From Ectocarpus siliculosus (taxonomy: Eukaryota > Sar > Phaeophyceae > Ectocarpales > Ectocarpaceae), in contig FN649746.1 of assembly GCA_000310025.1 (NCBI GenBank), forward strand, positions 1,943,613-2,007,612: 64,000 nt of DNA, read 5' to 3'. Positions 9,456-20,999 of this stretch are shown here, one piece after another. Made by a program: the position numbers and the translations under genes. The notes below the pieces were generated by a model, which was not told the DNA's origin, made no database searches, and was given only the letters and a program-made list of their open reading frames with translations. How positions within the stretch are numbered: the first letter of the stretch is position 1; each line of letters starts with the position of its first letter.

Positions 9456-12400
9456 TGCCGAGCGAATAATCGTGGAAAGAATGAGCGTACTATCCTTCCT
9501 ACAACAGAGGTGCTGCAAATTATTCCACAGAATTGTGCTGGAGGAGCGGAGGCTTTATGAACTGCCTTCTGAACCCAACCCTGGTGATGGATGTGCGGGC
9601 TCTGATAAGAATGGTCGGCATTGATGCGTTGGCGTGGACCGACTAGGCCGGTAACTCGTGCTCCACCACTCGCTCCTTCCATGATGATTCGGTCGGCGCG
9701 TGTGCGTAACCTATATATTTGCCCTGAATCACGCTGTGCTAGAGACGGCAGCGCCAGAAACAATTGGGAACTGGTTCTTTGATCGAACAAGGAAAATTCC
9801 ACAAGAGCACATACCGAACTATTAGTGCGGTATAGAGTCGAGAATGCGGAATCCACTGTTTTTCAGCACAGTGTAGCCGCCACGAGACGTGGCCTACACT
9901 CAATTGTGACCTGCCGCATAATGTGAGCCCTTGTGTCTACGGAATAACTACGGAGATAAGTTTGAAACATAATAACCGTCATCTTACCCTCATTCTGAAG
10001 TGGCGATAGCCGGTTGCGACGTGCCGATGTAGCTATATCGTTGTGAGATGGTGCCTACCCAGGTGTCCCTGTTGCACCCTCAGGTAACCTCTGACAGTGG
10101 CCAATTCTTGGGACAGGAGTGAGGGTAGATACCGTACAAATGATCATACAATATTGCTACCTGGGTCTATCCAACTGACATTCGTTAGTTCGGCGGTTAC
10201 TTTTTGTGTCCTCGAAGGGAGAGGCAAGGAAACTCGAAACTGAGCCCCCCCCCCCCATGCTTGTTTTTCCAGGACTTGATGACGGTGGTTGTCAACGGGA
10301 TTGGAATGACCCTGCTATACCTGCTCCTTGGAGGGTTGTGGCTGATGATCTCCGACGCTTGGAGCTTCACCGAAACTGTGTATTTCATGGTGCGGAAGTT
10401 TTTCCATGCCTCTCTGGTGGTGCGGGTGTGCTTGCGCTTTGGCTGATTGAGATTACTGAAAACCGAACCGAAGAAACAGATGCGGCACGAATACACAAGC
10501 CACGAATGCTCTGTGTGGTGCTCGACGCAGGGCTTGAGGGGCAGGGGTGGTAGTTGCTTGCTTGCCGTGCGTTCCTCGTTTTTCTATCTCCCACCTCTGC
10601 GCTCCATCTAAGGAAGAGATGGTGTTCCTCTGTAATAAGAAATCGTTTGTGCAGCAGGGGCCGAAACTCCCAAAAATGTCCCGTAGAAGTCTTGTCACTC
10701 CCGAAAAATGAAAATACTTTTCACCGAGGATCCAAATCCAGATTCTCATACGGAAGCGAGGCCGGCAAGCTCTCATGAAGCTAGAGCTCGTTTCACAGGC
10801 TCGGAGATTGACTTGACAACTGCGCACTGCACGGAGAATTAGGACTATATTAAGACTGACCGCAAACAGCTTTCCCCGCATCTCCGCGAAGTCGGGTGTA
10901 CGTCCGCCGTTGGGTGTTACCACCATGCGGTGGCGTCGAGTCATCGACTTTTGCTGGAGTTTTGTGTCTACTTGTCAGTTTGTAGACTATGGAAACATGA
11001 AACGCGTTTTTGTCTTTTGCGTTTTTTCTGATGCATCGAGATCTCCCACCTGGATCTCCCACCCTCGATGGTTTATCTTCGTGTGATTGATCGGCGAGTA
11101 ATCAATGTCCTTGCGTCAATTCCCTTCCCTGTCCCTGCGCAAGAGCAGTTTAGCAACACTTTGCGGGTGTTTGCATCCTGTCATTCCTGGGCGCCTGTCG
11201 GTATGATGTTATGTGTCAGCCTGGGTCACACAGGAAGAACGCAAACGCAATATCGTTTATTTTTGCTGCGGCGAGAACAGCAGAGACAAACGAGACTGAA
11301 GGCTCTGCAAGGTTCGCTACTCTTGTTGTTTCACCGAGTTCTGTGGCAATCATAAAAAAGAGATGACATTCATGCAGGACATGCCTCCAATAGAAATGAA
11401 ACTCCGATGCTTGGTGTGGAACAGGATGCGTTGTCACCGTGGCTAATGACTAAGCAGCCATCCGATTTGTTGAATCATACGCATATGACAAGCAATACTT
11501 GGGCGACCTCCCCCCACCCCCTTCCCCCACCCGCCGAAACCGTTGATTGGTCACTCCCGCGCCACAGACCACGTCTATGCTAACAATCGGATACGGAGAT
11601 GTCGTAGTCCAGGGTGCGGATCGGTTTCTAGATTCCTTGCTCATCGTTCTGGGCCTGTTTTCGATTACCATTTGGGCCGCCTGTGCCAGCCAATGGTTGA
11701 GCTCCGTCCGGTCGAGGCGTGTTGAGGGACATGGACGTGAGTGTGTTGTTGTCGTCGTCGTCAATGTCGCCGATGCTGTCGTTGTCGCCTACCTCGTTGT
11801 GGGCGTGTCGTTCTACTAAAGGCGTCCTCGCTTTGCTGGTAATTTTTGTCATCGGTTGAAGTTGTGCGTTCTCCGTACATAGGGCGAGCAGATGTCCTTG
11901 ACGTAGCTGTACTCTCCGCTAGCACGTATCCTCCTTGTTCGTACATGTGACGAAAAAGCCAGTATTGTCGGGATAGAGTGAGGTATTGTCTAGCTGCACC
12001 CGATTTTTTCGCCCATCATCCGTGTCTTCTACGTGATGGAACATGGGTATCAATGACAGCACGTGGTATTTTCTGTATGAAACTACATGCCTTTCCTATT
12101 TAGTCGTGGCTATCATACCTTTTCCGCGCGATCGAAAAAACCCCAACGTTTTGGACCCGATTCACCCACCCCTCCCCTCCGGTTCACTGCCTGCCAAACA
12201 TTTACACGTGTATGTTCTTCGCTATCGGAATTCCGTGGCTAACGTCTTCTAGCCGTGGCTGAGTTTGACGCTGAGCTCTCCATCCGAAAATACCGCTGGA
12301 AGCTAATCCACCGGCTCGTCATTCTCTTGGTGGTGTTCGTGGTCGGTGAGGAACGCGGTGTGCTGCTCAGTTAACTTCAGGGAAATGAATAGTTTTTTTT

Positions 12401-13262
12401 TCTAAGAAAAGCCACATCTTGTTTGCTAGCTATGGTACGAAATTCGACGTAGGTAGATGCTGACCTCCTATGCCGCGTGACCCTCCAAAGCGGGCTGCGT
12501 ACTGCACACTGAGTATTCCTCCACATGGCCGTTGGGTTCAGTGGACACGCGTGTATCAAACTCTTGCGGCAGGAGCAGCGAGGCAGCAGAATGAGAACTG
12601 CGAGACCTTTTCTCTTTGTGGGACCCCAGAAAACCGAACCAAGACAACCGAACCAACAAGCCTCCAGGGCAGCACAACAAGAACCCAAATACATACGTCG
12701 ATTTGCGAGATGTTCCAAATCCTTCCGTTCACAATAAACTCCAGTTTATTCGATCTTCGACAACAAACTTTCATCTTTCAGTGAGGCTCTCTAGTTCAGT
12801 GTTGTTTGAATGCCTCATGCGTGTGCTGTATGCCCAATCGGTGTCGTTTTCCCCTCGCTGCTGCCGCAGTTTGGAAGGCCCGGGCTACGCTTTCATGTTG
12901 ACTACGCGTGTTTAAGGAACGCTCTCTCTCTATCTTCCTCTGACGGCGTCGTACCCCGCTGGCTATTTGCTCCTCCTCCTTGGTCCCTCTTGGTCGCAGG
13001 CGTTGTCGCGTTCATGCTTGGGGAGGGGGCGCCGTTTACGACCAGCTTCTACTGGGTGATCGTAACCTCTAGCACCATCGGCTACGGAGACGTGGTGCCG
13101 ACCTCCCCGGCCATGAAGTGGTTCACCTCGTTCTATAGCATTGCTGCCACTGGCGCCATGCTGGAGACGCTGCGATTTGCGGGCACTTTTCCCTTCACAG
13201 TCTGGACATTGAGGGCGGAGGCAAAGGTGGACTATTATAGGCCTTCGAGGCTGGGGGCGTAG
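8792..13262 (+). CDS. Two-pore-domain potassium channel (TPK/K2P-like), multi-exon
   Basis: The product is an integral membrane K+ channel with two pore loops per subunit, two subunits forming one pore. Supported exons are 10273-10389, 11568-11736, 12253-12345 and 13000-13262. All have AG/GT borders and compatible phases (0, 1, 1). The first encodes a hydrophobic helix (M1) and the pore helix ending F-T-E-T-V-Y-F-M. The second opens with the first filter, T-I-G-Y-G-D, followed by M2. The third supplies M3. The last has the second filter, S-T-I-G-Y-G-D, followed by M4, and ends at TAG 13260-13262. An upstream exon at 8792-8901 fits by splice sites and phase but has no domain, so the N-terminus is uncertain. 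No EF-hands are visible in the tail, unlike many plant TPKs. The 1.2-kb intron splits the pore helix from its filter. Confidence 0.85.
9408..9452. repeat. (AC)n microsatellite
   Basis: About 22 AC dinucleotides, inside an intron of the potassium channel gene if the upstream exon is right. Confidence 0.95.
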
Positions 13263-16200
13263 GACTTTTGAAGCGTTGTGGGTGGATTCGCGATCTGATT
13301 GTAGTTGAAGGAGAGTCGGCAGTGTTCTTGGAATGTCGTTGTATCGGGTCGGTTGAAGTTTGACGGCGGTTTGGTTGCGGTTCTTGGGGTTGGCGTTGGG
13401 TTGAGCGCGATCCGATCAGGTTGGGTTGAGTTTCTGAGGAAGAAAGGTGCCAAGAACGGTGCGCGATCTCGAAAAAGGATGTTTTGTCCGTTCTCACAGG
13501 ATACGAGGCAAGCCATCAATCAGTTCGCTCTCCCCCGCCCCCATCTCCATGCATGCGTGTCTGCGACTCCGACGTTACTCTTCTCCGTAGGTGTTCGGCC
13601 AGTTCTCCAGGAGCGACACCGCCGCGGGGCGGGCGGCGGCGGCGAGTCTGGCAGAATGTGCCATAACCGAACTCCTGGGGATACCACCGGAGGAGCGGCC
13701 GGGCGGGGTTGTAGGCAGGTAAACATTCGGCACACACAGGCAGAGGTTCCCGCAGGAATGCCTACCCATGAAATCGGTCGGTGCGTTATTTTTTGCAGGG
13801 CCAGGGAGCGGTATTATTTCCGACCGTTGTGGGTGGTGACAAGGCCGTTTTGCCTCAAGCTACTGAGACGAAGACGGCCACAGATTTGAGAGGACGACAC
13901 AGCAAATGGCGGTGAATACACGCCGTGTCACACGTTTAAGAGTATTCGCTCATCAGTTGAACATTTATTTTGTTCTTGGTCGAGGTCCTGCAGACTGCAA
14001 CCTGGCCAGATCAACCGGACATGCAGGCCGATCTCGTGAACCTCACTGATGGGCTGTAGTGAACCTCACTGATGGGCTGTAGTGAACCTCACTGATGGGC
14101 TGTAGTGTGTTCGGTTGTGAAACCAGCAGACCGACAGGTCATTCCCGCCATTTTCGCCATCACAAGCATTTATATCTAGATTCGTGCAAACATGAGTCTT
14201 GTTTTGGGTTGTGAACCCGGCAGGCAGCGGGTCCGACAGGCCCGGCGGGTTCGGTTAACCTCACGCGAACGTTGTTTCGTGATTTTTTTTTCATTGTGAT
14301 TTTCTGCGAAACGAACACCACCAGGTCTGACGTGGCACTCTCCATGTTACTCTTGCTGAACCGAGTGAGCTATGACGACGTTCAGGAGGTTTCCAGAATA
14401 TATGGTGAGCCTGGTTTCTGTTTGTTGTACAGCTGCATCCGTGGAGAATGTGCCCCCGTACATCGTCCGATGTTGAGATGTTGAGAACTTGCCCTGGCCA
14501 TGCGGGACAACAGGAGACAGTTAAGTCCCTCGTCCCATGTTGCACCCTCCTGATTCCTCCAGACAACTTGAAGGCAGATCGTGAAGAAGCTGCATTGGCG
14601 AGGCCACCGCTCCAAGTGCAGGCGGGGGTTGGGTCACAGAGATCCTGAATAGAGCTGTTGTATCGACGGCAGCATGTTGTCCGTGCATGCACCACACTAG
14701 CGTTCACTGTCGAGGCGGTGTTGCACGTCGCTCATGCTAAGGCGTGCGCGCGTACGGGGCGGTATCTTCGTAAGCAAATAGGGCCCAAAAGCAAAGGAGG
14801 CGAGTGGTTTGCAGCAAGGTCCGCTTGTACGGCGATCTTCCCCATTCGTTTCGGTGCTGACGAAAAGTGGCGGGGGGAGATGTGCTTTGGTATTGTCTGT
14901 GAATTTCGTGGTTGTACCAGGTTCGTTCGGGAAGCTGATTTGTCAAATGGTTCGAAGCTTCACGAGGGAAGCATATGTAGGGTTCGCGGAAACTCACACA
15001 CAGCTGCTGCAGGCATCTCTCCTAGGTGGAATGAAGTTCTCCATATACAACGGACATCATTAGGATTATCTTGCCCATGCCGAGGTGGTACGTTTGTGTA
15101 GGCACGCCTTGGGATTCCCATCGACGGCCATGGAAAATACGGGGACACTGTAGTCTAGTTAATATTTTCCCCGCAGGGTCCCCCAACAGGGTTTTTTGTG
15201 CATGCGTAGAGACAGCAGTCGACAAGAGTAACGTTTGCGCCCTTGGGCATCATGTCTAGATTTACTAGTCGTTTCGCTTTTCCCCTCTAATTGCCGCGCG
15301 GTGAAGGGGTATCATGGCAGAGAACCTTGTTAGTGTGTACAGAGACATTAGTGTTTCGCTGCCGGCCCTTGCTCCGTACTTCGCACACACCGCAACCTAC
15401 AATAGATACAATACACACACCGTACGACCATCTTTCGCCCCCCACGTCATTGCACTTGCTGCCTCCGACATTCTCCTTTCTGCCCTTCTTTCCATGGGAA
15501 ACTGTCAAAACCAGTCTACACAGCACAAACAAACTTGGGGGAGATGGGGCCCCAGAGATACCACACAGAATACCACCAATTAGTCACGCAACATCTACGA
15601 TGATACATCGGGAAGTCCGTGCACACGCATTGAAGGATTTCGGAAACTACATGGACGAAATAGGGCAGACCAAAACGTGCGCTATCGCGGCACCCACACG
15701 CACGCGCCCCCAATATTACCCCCCTCCCCCCCGTTCACGAGGAGTTGAGGCTAGTCTCCATCCCGGACAGCCTGCACCTGAGAAGGAGGTGATGTTGCAG
15801 CGGTACGGAATCCAGCGAGCAGCGGTAGTCAAGAGGGAACAAAGGTCCGCGGGCTCTAACCGGAGTCTTGACACTCCCGTCCGGTTGCCTTCTTGCTGAA
15901 CTCTGTCATATTAGTACCCATAGGACAGGGAAACCTATGAAAGCTGCAAATAATCCATCGGTCATCCGGCGAGCGTGGTCGTCTACGGTAAAACATCGTA
16001 GAAGATACAGAATCGATATAAAAATGTACGGGGGGAAGGACGGCGATTGATGCGGTTTGGACAAGCTTCCAACGGGGTGAACGGGGATCCAGACGACATC
16101 TTCCAGCGACAGGTCGGGACAAAAAGCCGAGCGAATGCGGGCAGGTAGGAAGGCGACGGTAGGACGCGGAAACATGTCAAGGAGTTACTGGTACCATCAT

Positions 16201-17156
16201 CGATTGTCATTCGATGCAAAGCATTCGTGTTTGTTGCATTCGAGGTTACAAGCGTTCATGGATTTGTTTATGGTGAACAAGGATAAATCAACGGGGGTGG
16301 TTAACGTTTGACGTACACCGGTTGTATCGGGCTGCGCCCATGCTGATCCGCCCATCAAGTAGATGAACTCACATGTAGCCGTGTTGCATGACTGGGGTAT
16401 GTCGGCTGTCCACATCAATAAGACACACCGCCATTGCTGTCGGTTGTCGTGCCGGTTTCGCCAGAGAAATAGAGCAGTCGTTCGGTTGTCCGAGTTAATT
16501 GATTATGGTGGCGGGTGCGGAGGCGCGGTTCGCGGTCGCCGACGCGTGGCGGCGAAGGTGGATTGGGATGTATCCACGGCACCGACGGCAACGCAGGGAA
16601 AAAAAAGAGCATCGGGGAAAGGGTGGGGTGTGGCATGTGGACGGTGTGACGATAACGTCAACGGGGGGACGGAAGGAGGGCGTGGCCACCGAAGCGAGCA
16701 TCACAAAGCAACAGCGCCCCCCCCCAAATCCAACAGACAGCAAACTGAACAACAGGTGCAAAGAACCGCAATACAATACGGCAAAAATTCACGGACAACG
16801 CCGTCGCTACAATTACCACCACCAGCAACGGCAGCAACACCGGTAGCAACACGCGATGCATGCCAACAGATTCCTGTCGGACTATACTTGGACGCTGGGC
16901 ATGTACACTAAGTTATGTACAACTCGGTTAAAATGTTGTACACCAAATTCAAGTGCCATAAAGGGTTCGGCGGCCGCCGATCACAGCCATCACGTCCGGA
17001 CTATTCCACCAAACCCGGCCAAAAAGCAAGCACCGGCCTAAATGGGTGCCACGTGACAACCCAAAGGAAGCGCCACCCAAATACTGCCAAAAGCATTCAT
17101 ACAGTATCGCCGAGGTGATACTGACACTAAGGGGCTGCTCGTTCCGAGTATCGAAC
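13263..17156. other. Intergenic, no gene supported
   Basis: Several open frames exceed 100 codons (for example 13305-13889, 15291-15899, 16363-16911), but none has a domain, and overlapping frames of equal length run on the other strand. A GC-rich patch lies at 13610-13650. A plus-strand frame from 15601 is the most protein-like but has no recognisable fold. Confidence 0.4.
14037..14107. repeat. Perfect triplicated 24-bp repeat
   Basis: GTGAACCTCACTGATGGGCT followed by GTAG/GTA occurs three times head to tail without a mismatch, which suggests recent expansion. Confidence 0.95.
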
Positions 17157-20113
17157 TCAACTGTTAGCATCCACGGCCCGGTAGGTGGCGTTGCTGACAA
17201 CACCATTGTCGTCCCGGAACGATAGCGACAACACCGCGGCTGCATGGCTGAAGTCTCCCCGACACACTCGGCCTAGATAGGGCCCAAAAGGTAACGGTTG
17301 GGAGCAATGGTAGGTGAGTGGCAATCTTTGAGATAATTCTCGTTGTGGCGACGAGGATGGTGATCGGGAGCTTCCTAAATGGAAAAAAAACAAGTACTGC
17401 CACAATGCATGCGAGGTCTGCGGGACGGCTGGTCATACCGCCGAACAAGTCAAAAGTTAGGTGTATCTTCGTCGGTCAGATGGTCCGTGCTTTGTGTCTT
17501 AGGAACAACATTGAACTGCGGGGTGCCTTCACGAGGCTCACCAAACCCACAGGCACGGTCATGCTTGTGATCCGTTTTGGTGTCGCCGATACACGTCGAT
17601 GGACGACCAAAACGATCAGGATTCGACGCCAAATTCGTACCCCAACACACAACGGACATACCTGTCTTCTGAGACCGCGGACTACAAGCACTGTAGCTTT
17701 TTTCAATCCGCACTGGCGTCTTTCATTGGCCACCCGGTTAGTCCGATTGATGCAACATCAGAGAAAAAACACCCAAGCGTTTACGCTGGTCAGGCCACCA
17801 TAGCTGTTTGGGGCCTGTTTCCTTGTTTTATTCTTTGTTGAACTGTGTGGGCCAAAGACGGACTGGTAAACGCCTGCCTCTCTCGCTCTCTCCAACGGTT
17901 GATGTTTTGTGCGTTTTCTGGCACGTATCTTGTCTCATGACACAGCTCACAACACTCAAACTCACCACCGTCCTGAAGCAGTACCAAACCATGTGTTTAG
18001 TTCCACTTTCACTAGCCCTCACCGTTGTAATTCCACTCCACGCTGGTCTCCCCGCAATCCTCCTGCTCCGGGAAGAACTGCATGCTGTAGCCAAGCTTGG
18101 TTTCGTCCGGGGCGCTACCGAAGCGCCAGTCCAACATCCTAAATATAGTACAAGCGCACGAGACCAAACATGAAAATACGTGCCACAGACCATAAAACAA
18201 AAAGAAATAGCACGAAGCGGCAAACGTTTCCCCCAGGAAGACGAACACAGCCAACACGGAAAAAAACAAGGAAAAATCATCAACGTAAAAGAAAAAGCTC
18301 TTGCACGCAGCTTCCCTTCGTGGTGTCCTTTTAAGGAACATAAAACCGAACGTTCGTTTCCCGCATCGGAGAGGGAGGGAGCGACGACAAACACTCCGTG
18401 TTTCCCCGGCCCGGAAATCCCATTGCTCCTGTGACCCCATTCGTTTCGTGGTGTCTTCGGGTGTTCACCAATCGCAGTACGATAGGCACGTGGCGAGTTG
18501 CCGTCACGTCGTCAAGGACAAAGGGCATGTACCGCAGCGGAATAGCTCAGTGGAGAAGGAACAAAGACTGCGGGTTAGGCACAAATCTGTGAGTAGCGAC
18601 AAGGCGCGATGATTGTAACCAAAACAAGAGAGGAGCGAAAATGTGCCTAACGAGATCGGAGCTACATTCAGCTCAATGCTTAAAGAAGTAGACACGAAAC
18701 GCCACAAACGGCAGGCGGCCGCCGTAGGTGACACGAGATACCATGATGACATGTGTGCGCAAAAACAAGTGGCACTCGATGTGGAATTCTGTAGGGTGGT
18801 AGGTGGAGAACGCTTTCGCCCTTTCGCTTGATATGATCGTGAGCCACAGGCCTGTATGGTTGTTTTCCAGAGGTAGCTGGGTATGGTACCTCGTGGCACC
18901 TACACACGATGGGCACAGACGGCGGAGCGGAGGTGGACGAGTACAACACGTCGATAAGGACTCTTGAACACGAGAGAAGAAAGGAAAGAAACCTGAAGGA
19001 AGAGCGTTCTCAAAACCACACTCACGTGGTTCCCGGCTCCATGGCAGCATCCTGACAGGGCACCACCATCACCAGCGAATTGCTGCACCAGACGCGCGGC
19101 CGAGCCGAACACAGAGAGTCGCATCACACCACCCACACGCCAAACGGAGATGGCAACATGCGGAAACAAGCGTATGTCGCGACTGACTGAGACGACTCTT
19201 CGCACGGGGAGAGTCGGTCGTCAAAAAAACATTTTGTTCTCCGCTTTTTTACTCTTGTCAACGCCAATTCTCCGCCCGAGCGCGAGGCATGGTGCTCGGC
19301 AGCGCGCATCGAACATCGCCGCCTTTTCCCCCTTCTTCTACGCACCTCCGTGCGAGCTTGCCGTCTAGTGCACCTCTTGTGCGGATACGGAACGAACCAT
19401 AAGGTTGGTGCTGTGAATGGTACCCCAAAGGCGTTTCCCCACCATTTCACTCTGACCAGCAAAATGTGCTGCTGTTTCCTCGCTGATTCTTGAGTGCTGC
19501 CAATGGTGCTGCCAATGGCGCTGTCAACGGTCAGCCCGTAGGAGCGGTTGTTATACACAGAAAACACCCCAACCAACTGAAAAAAATACCGGGAAGCGTT
19601 TGCATGCGGTAATGGGAAACTGGTTCGAAGCCTGCAATCATGGGGGGAGTCCGGCGGGTAAATGCACATGATGAAATTGGGGTGGCACGAAAAGAAGATC
19701 GATGTTGACGTCAACGCAGTGTTTGGCCAATGGTTGCATCTTGCTGAAAATCAGACCAGGCACCGACCCTATCCTTCAGCTAACAACACACACATACACA
19801 CATTCGGCCACTGATCCACCAAAATCGAAAAACGCGTGAGTGTCCAGCTTCTAACTTTGCCAAGTCTGTGGGGCACCCAATCAGAATCAAAAGGTTCACT
19901 ATTTCCGCCTAGATCAAAGGGAAATCGTACGAAGCCGTCGTCGTTCTCTAGGTTGGATTTTGAAGCAGTGGATATCTGCTGCGACCTCAAAGGGGACGCC
20001 CACCTCGTTGCTGAGAACACCCACATAACAATAATAACACCGAGCGATATGAATCCTGTGCAGAACAACACGCGTTGGTTGCGCAAATAGAGCATGATCA
20101 AGGGACCCTCCAT
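17157..20113 (-). CDS. Unknown protein, probable N-terminal membrane anchor, multi-exon
   Basis: Two exons are well supported. One is 18023-18138 (acceptor TATATTTAG, donor GTGAGG). The other is 17157-17272 (acceptor CTATCTAG, ending in TGA). They join in matching phase to give a Cys-containing segment, S-V-E-W-N-Y-N-G-R-V-C-R, and a tail ending N-A-T-Y-R-A-V-D-A-N-S. A likely first exon begins at ATG 20113 and has a hydrophobic helix at about residues 14-33 (V-L-F-C-T-G-F-I-S-L-G-V-I-I-V-M-W-V-F), as in type II membrane or Golgi proteins. An exon near 19470-19580 (acceptor TTTTTTTCAG) may lie between. A frame at 17450-17600 may be another exon. I recognise no family, and a secreted or lumenal role is inference. 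An intron holds MITE copy 3. Confidence 0.5.
18722..18904. mobile_element. MITE copy 3 (CCGTA family), intronic
   Basis: The left end is CCGTAGGTGACACGAGATACCAT and the right end is ATGGTACCTCGTGGCACCTAC, so the inverted repeats match at most positions over 22 bp. The interior is unlike the other copies, and the flanking TA is lost or was never present. Confidence 0.65.
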
Positions 20114-20990
20114 GTTGAAATCTTGGAATCACGTGTCAATCTTGGTCGCGGGGGGGGAGGGAGGAGGCCTTACATGTCCCGGGGGAGGGATATGTTGACC
20201 AAATCCCCGGGGTTTCGACGTTATTAGCGCGCTCTTTTTGGCGACCGCGCGCGGGATCCCACACAGAGCTAGTGGGAATCATGGAACACCTCCAGGCTAC
20301 GAGTTAGTCTTGGTCGCGAGGAGGGCGGGGTCTATTGTATGGTATAGGAAATAAGTAGACGACACTAAAGCCTGTAGAAAACAAAGAGTATTATAGGAAT
20401 GCGGCACGAAAGCCTATGCAATGAAGGGTATATTGGTTTACTATGGACACACATAAATCCTATACAGTAGACTGCTGCAAGTGAGCCGCCTAAAGCGGCT
20501 ATGTTGCGTGTCAATCTTGCCCGGGGGATGGGGGTTCCACGGTTTCTACATGGAGGGCCCCTTGGCATGGTTGTTTGCTTGAAGACGATATCAACAACAT
20601 CAGGATGGGTGGGGGACACTCAAGGTCAGGCGTGAATTTGCCAGTTGCTCGAAGAAAAAAACATAAGCGGCTCGAATACCTAGTCCGCACGTGCTGAAAC
20701 CCAGGACCAAACTCTCTCCACTCCAGATTCCTCTTCCATGAACCCAGCAGATACTCGTAGATGTTGTCGTCCGGGAGTCGGTACCGTAGCTGCGAGGGAT
20801 GTGTTGGGCGCGGGATGTTGTTGTTGCTGTTGTCGTTAGTGGTGGGTTGTTGTCGATCGTGAGCATGGCGTTACTGTTTAAGTTGTCAGCATGAGTGAAT
20901 CTGTGTGTTTGGTTGAACAAATAAGCGCGGCAAATTTTTAGTCATCTTGGCGGGTATTCCTGCCACCTCTGTCACATTCAACCCGGCACG
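20114..20990. other. No gene recognised; short dispersed repeats
   Basis: The phrase TCTTGGTCGCG followed by a G-rich patch occurs at about 20138 and 20308. A related GTGTCAATCTTG occurs at about 20510. No exon is supported. Confidence 0.35.
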
Positions 20991-20999
20991 TATCTTGCC

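Noticed and set aside
9184-9856. 190-codon minus-strand frame across the AC repeat
   Set aside because: It reads through the microsatellite as Cys-Val repeats, and no domain or splice support was found.
16363-16911. 182-codon plus-strand frame
   Set aside because: Composition is simple-sequence, and equally long frames overlap it on both strands. No motif was found.
18536-18600. tRNA-like GGAATAGCTCAGTGGAG
   Set aside because: It resembles an A box but has no B box or closing stem.
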